Source: Nostocoides sp039812405 (GTDB taxonomy: Bacteria; Actinomycetota; Actinomycetes; Actinomycetales; Dermatophilaceae). From it: a stretch of DNA of 11,476 nt. Position 1 is the first letter of the stretch. Every line of letters begins with the position of its first letter. Under the pieces are notes generated by a model. That model did not search any database. It was not told the DNA's origin and saw only the letters and a list, made by a program, of their open reading frames with translations. The stretch covers positions 1-11,476 of the forward strand of contig JBDIAL010000116.1 of assembly GCA_039812405.1 (NCBI GenBank), read 5' to 3'. The translations under genes and the position numbers were made by a program. Below, piece by piece: positions 1-6,650 of this stretch.

Positions 1-243
1 ATCCGCGACCAACGTCAGGGTGCAGCGGTCTCGGACGACGCGCTGGTCACCGCACGGGGCGAACAGATCGGACTCGGAGACCGCGTCGCCACTCGCCGCA
101 ACGATCCCGACCTTGGTGTCGCGAACCGTCAGACGTGGACCGTCGCCCGCATCGGCGACGACGGTGGCCTCGTCTTGCGCGGCAAGGGACGCGACCGGGT
201 GATCCCGGCCGAGTACGCGGCCAAGTTCGTCGAGCTCGCCTAG
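1..243 (+). pseudogene. traA: 5' part (interrupted) of resident MOB_F relaxase-helicase gene
   Basis: This is an open frame from the first base to a TAG at 241-243, encoding 80 visible residues; the gene starts upstream of the window. It matches the helicase part of TraA/TrwC-type conjugative relaxases. The stretches RRNDPDLGVANRQTW and IPAEYAAKFVELA align directly with TRKNDSDVGVANRQQW and LPAEYVGEHAHLS of the complete relaxase at 7038-10493. The frame stops where helicase motif V (YATTVHGAQG) should begin, and that motif is found in frame at the other end of the window (11097 onward). The product therefore lacks motifs V and VI and should be inactive as a helicase, although an N-terminal nicking domain outside the window could still be made. 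The stop codon is created by the insertion itself: TA comes from the shared crossover site and G from the element. Confidence 0.9.
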
Positions 244-263
244 CCGAGGTTCTGTAAACGCAC
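220..263. other. attL: attL: host/element left junction
   Basis: The junction has 21 bp on each side of the proposed central dinucleotide TA (241-242). The left half is host relaxase coding sequence ending CTCGCC. The right half belongs to the element: GCCGAGGT directly after TA, then five bases, then AAACGCAC at 256-263. These blocks are the exact reverse complements of ACCTCGGC and GTGCGTTT at the right end. The choice of TA rests on the symmetry centre of the reconstructed attP and on restoration of LAYATT in the host protein. The bases shared by both junctions are CTA, so a CT core cannot be excluded from sequence alone. Confidence 0.85.
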
Positions 264-291
264 CTACCTCTCACACGAGTTGGAAGGTAGG
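263..291 (+). promoter_or_regulatory. Leader hairpin covering the integrase ribosome-binding site
   Basis: CCTACCT at 263-269 pairs perfectly with AGGTAGG at 285-291 across a 15-nt loop. The right arm contains the purine-rich Shine-Dalgarno-like run (AAGGTAGGGG, 284-293) that precedes the ATG at 300 by about eight bases, so folding would mask the ribosome-binding site. The arm begins at the end of the outer attP repeat. The leader (CGCACCT..CTCTCAC..GAG) resembles the relaxase leader at 7000-7015. That translation is controlled here is inference. Confidence 0.45.
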
Positions 292-299
292 GGCCGGAG

Positions 300-1880
300 A
301 TGGGCCACGAGCAGCAAGTACAGCAGGAACAGACCACGGGGCCGGAGTCGTTGCGGGCGGTGGTGTATGTGCGGATCAGTGATGATCCGGAGGGCACAGA
401 GCGTGGCGTGGATCGGCAGGAGGCCGACTGTCGCGCGTATGCGGCGGCGCACGGCTGGGAGGTCGTGGCGGTGTTTCGGGAGAATGACACGTCGGCGTTC
501 AAGCAGCGCACGATCACGTTGCCCGGCGGTGAGCGGGTGCGGCGGGTGATCCGCCCGGAGTTCCGCGCGATGCTCCGGCACCTGTCGGATGGGCAGGCGC
601 AGGTGATGGTCGCCTACGACCTGGATCGGGCGGTGCGTGACCCGAGGGATTTGGAGGACTTGATCGACGCGAAGGTGCTCGCCGGGTTTGGCGTCCGCTC
701 GGTGACCGGCTCGCTGCGGCTGGACACGGATTCGGATGTGGCGATGGCGCGGGTGCTGGTCGCGATGGCGAACAAGTCCTCGGCGGATACCGCGCGGCGT
801 GTGGCGCGGGCGGCGAAGCAGCAGGCCGTCGAGGGCGCGTGGCATGGGGGCAGGGTGCCGTTCGGGTACCGGGCCGAGTCCGGCACCCTGGTCATCGACC
901 CGGTGACGGGGCCGATGGTGGTCGAGGCCGCGCAGCGGGTGCTGGCGGGTGAATCGTTGTACCGGATCGAGAAGGACTGGAATCAGCGCGGGGTGCTGAC
1001 CACGCATGGGTGCGCGTGGTCGGACAGGACGCTCAAGCTGATGCTGCGTAACCCCTCCATCAAGGGGGTGCGGGAGTACCGTCCGATGCTCCCGGACGGC
1101 ACCCGCGCGAAGACCTCACAGATGCAGGTGAAGGCGGCATGGCCCGCGATCCTGGACGAGGACACCTGGCAGCACGTCGTAGATGTGCTCGACGCCCGGA
1201 AGCAGGCGCGGAACTTCCATCAGCCCGGCACGGGGGCGGCGAAACGGCTGTATCCGTTCTCGGGGCTGATCCGCTGCTCGGCCTGTGGACGGACGATGAT
1301 GCACCGGGGCGAGGTGTATCAGTGTGTGCAGTCCACGCGGGGCGGCTGTCACCGCTCGATCCGCTCCGCCGAAATCACCCGGCTCGTGGCGGAAGCGGTG
1401 CTGGCGACGTTCGAGCAGATCACCCTCAACCCCACCACGCGGACGACACCTCGCGTTGACGCGGGGGCGCGGGTCGGGCTTGCGGCGAGGCTCGACGCCG
1501 ACCGGGAACGCCTGGCCCGCCTGGATGATGACCATTACGACGGGTTGATCGACAAGGCGATGTGGGTGCGGCAGCGGACGCGGATCGCGGAGCGGATCGA
1601 GGCCACGCGGCGCGAGTACGCCGCCGCGATGCCCGAGCATGCCGGGCCGGGCATCGACATGACGACCGTGGCCGCTGAGTGGGAGGGTCGTACTCCGATG
1701 TGGCAGTACCAGGCGGCCAGCCTGATCCTGGAGGCCGTGCTCGTCTACGCCCACCCCGCCGACATGATGACTGCCGTACCCAAGCGCCGCAACGAGAGCA
1801 CCGAGGCGTTCCACGCCCGCCGTGACGCGCACCGCGCCGAGGTGCTGGCCCGCCGGGTCGAGTTCGTCTGGCGCGCCTGA
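300..1880 (+). CDS. int: Large serine recombinase (integrase)
   Basis: The 526-residue protein catalyses site-specific integration, and with a directionality factor excision, between attP and attB through a 5' phosphoserine intermediate. The N-terminal catalytic domain (about 18-165) shows VVYVRIS with the likely nucleophile Ser27 and Arg25, then GVDRQEADCRAYA and the conserved YDLDRAVRDPRDLEDLI (about 106-122). A recombinase domain follows (about 175-300, with GGRVPFGY, and NPSIKGVREYR near 251-261). The zinc-ribbon domain has CSACG (Cys326, Cys329) and later Cys342 and Cys350. The C-terminal part (about 385-450) is rich in charged helix and fits the coiled-coil region of these enzymes. Length is normal for large serine recombinases. 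ATG 300 was chosen because a Shine-Dalgarno-like AAGGTAGGGG precedes it and VVYVRIS begins about 20 residues later. Its position 58 bp inside attL, reading inward, is typical for the integrase of such an element. Confidence 0.97.
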   Translation: MGHEQQVQQEQTTGPESLRAVVYVRISDDPEGTERGVDRQEADCRAYAAAHGWEVVAVFRENDTSAFKQRTITLPGGERVRRVIRPEFRAMLRHLSDGQAQVMVAYDLDRAVRDPRDLEDLIDAKVLAGFGVRSVTGSLRLDTDSDVAMARVLVAMANKSSADTARRVARAAKQQAVEGAWHGGRVPFGYRAESGTLVIDPVTGPMVVEAAQRVLAGESLYRIEKDWNQRGVLTTHGCAWSDRTLKLMLRNPSIKGVREYRPMLPDGTRAKTSQMQVKAAWPAILDEDTWQHVVDVLDARKQARNFHQPGTGAAKRLYPFSGLIRCSACGRTMMHRGEVYQCVQSTRGGCHRSIRSAEITRLVAEAVLATFEQITLNPTTRTTPRVDAGARVGLAARLDADRERLARLDDDHYDGLIDKAMWVRQRTRIAERIEATRREYAAAMPEHAGPGIDMTTVAAEWEGRTPMWQYQAASLILEAVLVYAHPADMMTAVPKRRNESTEAFHARRDAHRAEVLARRVEFVWRA

Positions 1881-1888
1881 CCCGCCTG

Positions 1889-1944
1889 GCGGGGCTCTAT
1901 CGGCCCCGCACCCTGGCTGGACACGACAGTCAGGATGCGGGGCC
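1889..1944 (+). terminator. GC-rich hairpins after the integrase gene (possible terminator)
   Basis: Eight bases after the integrase stop, GCGGGGC (1889-1895) pairs with GCCCCGC (1903-1909) around a 7-nt loop. The second arm can instead pair over a longer distance: GGCCCCGCA (1902-1910) is the perfect reverse complement of TGCGGGGCC (1936-1944). The two folds are mutually exclusive. Neither is followed by a T-run, so a conventional intrinsic terminator is not assured, but placement straight after the gene supports a 3'-end role. Confidence 0.5.
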
Positions 1945-1961
1945 TTCCCGTTCCGTGACAG

Positions 1962-2153
1962 CGGCTCCCCCGTGGGTCGAGGCGCGGCGCACAGTTCCCG
2001 CAGCTCGGCCAGCACCGTCGGGTCGCTCACCCCCGACCCGAGGCCCTGCCGGTGCCTGCTCGCCACGGCCAGACGCGCCCCGAACGACTCGGAAGCATCG
2101 CCGGGCGGCAGAGGTTCGATGGTAGTCGTGGTGGTCTGTGCTGTGCTCGTCAT
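1962..2153 (-). other. Possible short or truncated coding region, function unknown
   Basis: Reading leftward from an ATG at 2153, the minus strand encodes about 60 residues that look more protein-like than the rest of this spacer: MTSTAQTTTTTIEPLPP at the start, then a predicted helical stretch ending TVLAELRELCAAPRP. Third positions are G/C-rich. No stop follows before the integrase gene: the frame runs on antisense through the terminator-like hairpins and into int, where it is almost certainly a shadow. There is no clear Shine-Dalgarno site. It could be the 5' remnant of a deleted gene, a small gene with a stop lost by mutation, or chance. I do not recognise a family. Confidence 0.22.
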
Positions 2154-2223
2154 GGAAGACAGGTACGACCGTCCAACCACAACATCTAGTATTCGTCGCC
2201 GAGTTGAGGTACTATATGCAGAC

Positions 2224-2232
2224 TTATCCACA
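2224..2232 (+). promoter_or_regulatory. Perfect DnaA-box match (TTATCCACA) beside an AT-richer patch
   Basis: TTATCCACA is the consensus high-affinity DnaA-binding nonamer. It sits at the right edge of an AT-richer patch (about 2165-2232) in an otherwise very GC-rich spacer, and directly before an array of palindromes. This arrangement could be a replication or transfer origin of the excised circle. No replication initiator gene is visible, so function is unproven. The box also lies inside a 14-codon frame (2216-2260, ATG to TAG) that has a TTGAGG six bases ahead of its ATG; this could be a leader peptide or chance. Confidence 0.4.
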
Positions 2233-2270
2233 GGGCGAGCGGCCAGCACGGGCCGTGTAGCCGGGCAACT

Positions 2271-2521
2271 CACGGGGGTGCCGAATCGGCACCACCGTGA
2301 ACGGGCCGCGCGTGACGGAGATCAACGGTTCCGGCAAGTTACCGGCACCGTCACCGGGGTGGGTCGTGGTTCCGCCGAATCGGCGGCACCAGCGGACCCG
2401 GCGGGAACGGAACCCCTGGTCGGACGGTGCGGGAAATTTTCCGCCACCGTCACCGCCCCACCGCTCGCCGCACCCAGGACATGGCACAGGCTAACGGCTC
2501 CGCCGATTCGGCGGGGCCGTT
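2271..2521. repeat. Array of five related 25-29 bp palindromes
   Basis: The five inverted repeats are at 2271-2299, 2325-2351, 2367-2391, 2423-2451 and 2493-2521, centred at 2285, 2338, 2379, 2437 and 2507. Each has a single central base, inner arms (CCGA/TCGG in units 1, 3 and 5; CCGG in unit 2; GGAAA/TTTCC in unit 4), one or two mismatched positions, and outer arms. In four of the five, ACGG lies exactly at -13 to -10 from the centre and CCGT at +10 to +13; unit 3 is degenerate. Shared half-site geometry with variable inner sequence points to a repeated protein-binding site, such as an operator cluster, partition site, iteron-like origin or relaxosome site. The last palindrome lies 40 bp beyond the stop of the minus-strand regulator gene and could double as its terminator. 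Confidence 0.7.
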
Positions 2522-2560
2522 GACGCGCGGCGTGGCGCGTGGTGATGCGCCGCGAGATGG

Positions 2561-3685
2561 TCATGTTCGCCGCCTTCGTGGTGCCGAGGGAGAGTCGTCA
2601 CCGGGTAGGTACGCGCCCCTTCCCGCGCTCCGATGGTCGGCGGCATGCCGTGCGACCGCGACGCCCGGCCCGTCGCCGGTGGCGGTAGCCGGGCCATGCG
2701 TCCGGTAGCGGCTGGGGGTGGTGCCGTAGTAGCGGCGGAACGCGACGGCGGCGTGGCTGGTCTGCCCCCAGCCGACCCGCTCGAAGATCGCCAGTACCGG
2801 CATATCCGTCTCGCGTAGCAGCCGGGCCATCTCCCGCACGCGCAACATGGTCAGGTAGGCGAACGGGCTCATCCCGTACGCATCGGTGAACCGTCGCACG
2901 TACTGGCTCCGCGAGAAGCAGGCATGCTCCGCGAGGTCGGCCAGTCGCCACTGCGCGGCTAGGTCCGCGCGCATCATCAACGCCGTCTGTGCAATCAACG
3001 GCGGAGCAGGTCGGAACACCCGCCACCGCCGCACGCCCGCTCGCGGGCCATCCGGCCTCGGCATCGCGGCGTCCGGGTCGACGTGGACGTGCGGGGTGAT
3101 CGCGGCCAGCAGTTCGGCCACGAGCGCCTGCACCCCGAAGAACCCCGCCCCATCCGGGCCGTCAGCGGTGCGGGCCACGAGGCCATCCAGAACAGGCGCG
3201 AGACGTTCCACGGCCGGCTCTCCGAGGCGGAGTACCTGCACCGGCTCCGGGTAGCGGCGGGCGGCGAGGTCGCGCGCGGCCGCCGCATCCGCCAGTCGGT
3301 CGAGGTGCTGCCAAAAGAACACGTCCACGAGGTAGTCGGTGTCCAGCAGCACCGTGGTCACCACTGTGCGCCCCTCCGGCTGCCACCCGAACGCCGCCCC
3401 CGGTGCGGCCAGCACGACGGTCCCCGCCGACACCGGCAGTGCGTCCATGTCGCCGGTGAGGATCAGCGAGCCCTCACGGATCACGGCCAGCCGTACGCAG
3501 TCGTAGATCGTCGTCGCCTCGGTCACGCGGCGGCGCGTCGCCGTGCGGGCCGCGACCCAGCGGAACACGGCAGGGGCGCGCTGACCTGCCTGGCCGCACG
3601 TCGGCCCCACGGCCGCGTGCAGCCGTGTCGGCTGTTCTGCCTCGTCGGAGAACGGCGAAGATGCTTGTTCGAGTGGCAGCGACAT
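2561..3685 (-). CDS. AraC-family transcriptional regulator (paralogue 1)
   Basis: The 374-residue protein has an N-terminal sensor-like domain (about 40-205; YDCVRLAVIREG, WQPEGRTVVTTVLLDTDY) of the AraC_binding_2 type and a C-terminal double helix-turn-helix (about 245-328; WRLADLAEHACFSRSQYVRR, VGWGQTSHAAVAFRRYYGTTPSRYR). It is clearly paralogous to the regulator at 3830-4768 and shares the YDCV...PEG...VTT...LDTD framework. The frame is open further upstream to 3823, but ATG 3685 was chosen because GGAAGGGAGG lies about eight bases before it and the family domain starts well downstream. The 144-bp gap to the upstream regulator gene shows no convincing promoter, so it is either the last gene of the efflux operon or separately transcribed. 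The last 45 residues are low-complexity and basic. Regulation of the adjacent exporter is inferred from position. Confidence 0.88.
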   Translation of the reverse strand: MSLPLEQASSPFSDEAEQPTRLHAAVGPTCGQAGQRAPAVFRWVAARTATRRRVTEATTIYDCVRLAVIREGSLILTGDMDALPVSAGTVVLAAPGAAFGWQPEGRTVVTTVLLDTDYLVDVFFWQHLDRLADAAAARDLAARRYPEPVQVLRLGEPAVERLAPVLDGLVARTADGPDGAGFFGVQALVAELLAAITPHVHVDPDAAMPRPDGPRAGVRRWRVFRPAPPLIAQTALMMRADLAAQWRLADLAEHACFSRSQYVRRFTDAYGMSPFAYLTMLRVREMARLLRETDMPVLAIFERVGWGQTSHAAVAFRRYYGTTPSRYRTHGPATATGDGPGVAVARHAADHRSAGRGAYLPGDDSPSAPRRRRT

Positions 3686-3829
3686 GACGTGTCCTCCCTT
3701 CCGCCACCACGCCAACCACGGCGAGAGCGTGGACACACCTGGCCTATCAGCCCGTCCGCGCGCGGAACGGCCGGAAGTCGAGGTTCTCGATGATGCGGTC
3801 CGGAGTTGCCCGATCCGGCTCACCCTCCG

Positions 3830-4768
3830 TCAGGCGGTCTCGACGCCCATACGTCGGTAGTGGCCGGGCGTGACGCCGACGTACTGGCGGAACAATCGGG
3901 TGGCGTGGGAACGGGAGTGCCAGCCGACTCGCTGCATCGCGGCCGTGACCGTCAGGTCAGTCTCCCGCAGATACCGGGCCAACTGTTCGGCGCGGATCAT
4001 GGTCAGGAACGCGAGCGGGGTCTTGCCGTAAGCCTCCACGAACACACTCCCCAGCCGAGACGGAGACAGGTGCACCTCGGCGGCGAGGCCATCCAGCGTC
4101 CAACGCCGCGCCGGGTGCTCGCGCAGCAGCGCCGCCGCCCGCCGTGCCTCGACGCGCAACGGGGCGAAACGACGATCACGCGGCAGGGTGGGCCGGATGT
4201 GCGCCCGCTGGGAGGGCGAGACGCGCACCGGCGACACCTTGATGTGCGGGGCGATAACGTAGGCGATCTGGAACCACAGTGCCTGCATCCGCAGGTAGTG
4301 CCGCACGAAATCGCCCTCGACGCTGAGCCCGACCAGTTCGTCCAGCCACGGCATGAACATCCCAGCCCGGTCTTCGCCCAGGTGGAGGATCTGCGCGGGC
4401 TCGGTGTAGATCGTCTCCGCGAAGCCCTGGGCGTCGAGTCGATCTTCGAGAAACGCCGCATACTGCCACCGAAACTGATCCAACACGAAGTCAGTGTCGA
4501 GATAGATCGTCGTAACCGTGATGTGGCCTTCCGGCTCAGAACCGCACAACACGTTCGCGCCCAGCATGATCACGTCCCCGAGCTTGACTGGCTGCTGCCC
4601 GAACTCCGAGAACAAGAACGCCGAGCCGTCGCGGACGACGATGAACTTCACACAGTCATACCCCACCGGGCCGACCGGGCGATGGAACGACCGAGTACGG
4701 GCGAATAGCGGCTGGTAGTCGCGCATCTGCACCACATCCGCACCTCGGACGGCGGCTACGAAGGCCAC
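3830..4768 (-). CDS. AraC-family transcriptional regulator (paralogue 2)
   Basis: The protein has up to 312 residues. The N-terminal sensor domain runs about 20-185 (YDCVKFIVVRDGSAFLF, EPEGHITVTTIYLDTDFVL). The C-terminal AraC/XylS DNA-binding domain runs about 222-306 (WTLDGLAAEVHLSPSRLGSVF, then VGWHSRSHATRLFRQYVGVTPGHYR). The longest frame begins at GTG 4768, 13 bases inside the end of the MFS gene, which would couple its translation to the exporter. Other starts are possible: GTG at 4735 with GAGGTG about five bases upstream, or ATG at 4726. The overlap with the exporter gene strongly suggests one transcript and therefore a dedicated regulator of that operon. The effector is unknown, though a substrate of the exporter would be a natural guess. 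Confidence 0.88.
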   Translation of the reverse strand: MAFVAAVRGADVVQMRDYQPLFARTRSFHRPVGPVGYDCVKFIVVRDGSAFLFSEFGQQPVKLGDVIMLGANVLCGSEPEGHITVTTIYLDTDFVLDQFRWQYAAFLEDRLDAQGFAETIYTEPAQILHLGEDRAGMFMPWLDELVGLSVEGDFVRHYLRMQALWFQIAYVIAPHIKVSPVRVSPSQRAHIRPTLPRDRRFAPLRVEARRAAALLREHPARRWTLDGLAAEVHLSPSRLGSVFVEAYGKTPLAFLTMIRAEQLARYLRETDLTVTAAMQRVGWHSRSHATRLFRQYVGVTPGHYRRMGVETA

Positions 4769-6231
4769 TCGTTAGCTGGTGTCCTCTTGGGGAGCGCGAA
4801 CACGAGGGCCAGGGCGGCCACGCTGAACGCTGCGCTGACGGCCATAGCGACGGTGGCGCTGTGGCCGAACGCATGCGCCGCTGCGTCGGGTCCACCCTGA
4901 CCGAAGTCGAGCGTGCCGAACAGGACGCTTCCGACGACAGCGATGCCGATGGCGCTGCCGATGCGTTGCATGGTGCCGATAACTCCGCTCGCGGCTCCTG
5001 CGTCTTGGCGTTCGACGGTTGCGACGATGAAGTCGGTGTTGGGGGCGATGAACAGGCCACTTCCGATTCCGGCGGCGAACAGCGGGCCGAGGAGGAGCCA
5101 GACGTTCAGCTTCGTGGGGTCGATCAGCAGCAGGATGAGCCAGAGCGCGATGAGGCCGGCGGTCAGGAGGATCAGGCCGATGACGAGCACGGTTCGGCCG
5201 AATCGTGCAGCGAACTGGTCGCTGCGGGTCGCGCCGATGGTGTTCCCGATAGCGAAGGGCAGCAGCATGAGGCCGGTTGCCAGTGGTGTGTTGTCGAGGC
5301 CGGATTGCCAGAGCAGGGAAAGCGTGAAGAAGATGCTGGTGAACGCGGCGAAGTAGACCAACGCCAGGATGGTGCCGCCGGTGAACGACGGATGTGCGAA
5401 CAGCCGTGGCGGAACCAGCGGGGTCCGGCCGCGCCGGTCGGTGAGTCGTTCCCACCAGGCGAAGGCCAGGATCAACAGGACGCCGAGGGCCAGAGTGAGG
5501 TAAGCCCACAACGGCCACCCCTGTTCCTGTCCTTCGATGAGAGGCACCAGGAGCGCGACGAGCCCGCCAGAGATCAGAAGCAGCCCGATCCAGTCCGCTC
5601 CCAGGCGCCCGCTCTCGTGGTTGGTAGGGAGAACTACCAGCGCGGCGATGACGGTGGCGACCCCGATAGGCAGGTTGACCGCGAAGATGAGCCGCCAGCC
5701 GTTGTCGTCGCCCAACGCTTGGATCAGCAGCCCCCCGACCAGTGGGCCGAGCGCAGTTGACACGCCGATGGTCGCTCCGAGCGCGGCGAACGCCTTGCCT
5801 CTGGCCGGGCCGGGGATCATGAGCTGGATCAAGGCGGTGATCGTGGCGAAGAACATGCCGCCACCGAGTCCTTGCACCACCCGCGCAAGCACCAGGTCGG
5901 TGCTGCCTTGCGCGAGAACGCAGGCGAGGCTGGCGAGAGTGAAGATGCTGACGCCGATGATGAAGACCCAGCGGTGGCCGAAGCGGTCACCTACGCGGCC
6001 AGCGGGGATGAGTGCCAGCCCGAAGGCGAGAGCGTAGCCGGAGATGATCCACGACAGGGTGGATTCAGACGCGCCGAGACTGGACCGGATCGGCGACAGC
6101 GCGACGTTGACGATGGTGGTGTCCAGCAGGGCCATGAACGCGCCAGCCAGCAGGACTGCGAGCGCGAACCAGGTACGACGGTCGACGTGAACGGAGTATG
6201 CCTGCTGCTGAGGGGAATCAGGAGTGGTCAT
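4756..6231 (-). CDS. DHA2-family MFS drug:proton antiporter
   Basis: The protein has 491 residues and is an integral membrane exporter of the major facilitator superfamily, EmrB/QacA-like (14-TM DHA2) type, expected to pump a hydrophobic compound out in exchange for protons. Visible family signatures are LLDTTIVNVALSPI in TM1, GRVGDRFGHRWVF (motif A, loop 2-3), and GATIGVSTALGPLVGG (antiporter motif C, TM5). Hydrophobic segments repeat through to the C-terminal LALVFALPKR. ATG 6231 was chosen over an upstream-open frame because AGGGG precedes it by six bases and the hydrophilic leader before TM1 is then a normal 20 or so residues. It begins 14 bp after the SnoaL-like gene and its end overlaps the regulator at 4768, so these genes form an operon. 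Substrate cannot be read from sequence. Confidence 0.95.
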   Translation of the reverse strand: MTTPDSPQQQAYSVHVDRRTWFALAVLLAGAFMALLDTTIVNVALSPIRSSLGASESTLSWIISGYALAFGLALIPAGRVGDRFGHRWVFIIGVSIFTLASLACVLAQGSTDLVLARVVQGLGGGMFFATITALIQLMIPGPARGKAFAALGATIGVSTALGPLVGGLLIQALGDDNGWRLIFAVNLPIGVATVIAALVVLPTNHESGRLGADWIGLLLISGGLVALLVPLIEGQEQGWPLWAYLTLALGVLLILAFAWWERLTDRRGRTPLVPPRLFAHPSFTGGTILALVYFAAFTSIFFTLSLLWQSGLDNTPLATGLMLLPFAIGNTIGATRSDQFAARFGRTVLVIGLILLTAGLIALWLILLLIDPTKLNVWLLLGPLFAAGIGSGLFIAPNTDFIVATVERQDAGAASGVIGTMQRIGSAIGIAVVGSVLFGTLDFGQGGPDAAAHAFGHSATVAMAVSAAFSVAALALVFALPKRTPANEWPS

Positions 6232-6245
6232 GGTGTGCCCCTGTC

Positions 6246-6650
6246 CTAGTGACCCGCCAGAGGCGTGTTCTGGTAGGCGGCGAACAGCCAGCGGCCCTCG
6301 AATCGCTGGGCGACCAGGGAGTAGATGGTGCGCTTGTTGCCGTCGCTGGATCGGTTGTCCAGGTACTCGATGTGCCCGTAGGCGATCAGCAGGGCGACAT
6401 CGCTGGTGATGAAGCGGATGCTCTCGATCTGCCCGATCAGGCGGCTGTTGCGCGCCCAGGCCGAGAAGATGATCTCGTGGCCGTCGATGTTCTCTTTCCA
6501 GCCGTGCTGGACCTTGCCGTTCGCGATGATGTAGTCCGCGTCGGGAGTGAAGCACTCGGCGTAGGCGACCGCGTCGCCCCAGCTGTCGAGCATGTGCTGG
6601 TACAGGTCACGGATCGCAGACTCGTCGGCATAGCTGACGTTGACAGTCAT
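6246..6650 (-). CDS. SnoaL-like / SgcJ-EcaC family protein (NTF2 fold)
   Basis: This small protein of 134 residues belongs to the SnoaL-like / DUF4440-type NTF2-fold group. Recognisable features are the N-terminal helix SAIRDLYQHMLDSWGDAVAYAECFTPDADYI, then the Gly-His loop near IDGHEIIFSAW, and the final strands TIYSLVAQRFEGRWLFAAYQNTP. Such proteins form small barrels that bind or modify hydrophobic ligands; some act as isomerases or hydroxylases in polyketide pathways, but many have no known activity. ATG 6650 is preceded by GAAGGG at about seven bases. It is the first gene of the operon and is followed 14 bp later by the MFS exporter, so a role in binding or altering the exported compound is a reasonable inference. 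It is not proven by visible catalytic residues. Confidence 0.88.
   Translation of the reverse strand: MTVNVSYADESAIRDLYQHMLDSWGDAVAYAECFTPDADYIIANGKVQHGWKENIDGHEIIFSAWARNSRLIGQIESIRFITSDVALLIAYGHIEYLDNRSSDGNKRTIYSLVAQRFEGRWLFAAYQNTPLAGH

Noticed and set aside
235..238. CTCG shared with 11091-11094 as the crossover core
   Set aside because: It also restores the frame, but it leaves attP asymmetric and gives LGYATT. The CTA/TA position gives a perfect 18-bp palindrome in attP and the more usual LAYATT.
1116..2273. 385-codon minus-strand frame over the end of the integrase gene
   Set aside because: Most of it is antisense to int and looks like shadow sequence. Only the first 60 or so codons from 2153 are kept as a low-confidence possibility.
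1881..2560. CRISPR array or IS element in the spacer
   Set aside because: The palindromes vary in sequence and spacing, there are no identical direct repeats with spacers, and there is no transposase or terminal inverted repeat pair.
3806..4708. 300-codon plus-strand frame, and similar ones at 4861-5760 and 3083-3793
   Set aside because: They are antisense to the AraC and MFS genes, which have clear family motifs, and their translations are low-complexity and Gln/Arg-rich.
6232..6555. N-terminal extension of the MFS protein by 108 residues
   Set aside because: It overlaps the SnoaL-like gene in another frame and has no membrane or family character. ATG 6231 has a good ribosome-binding site.
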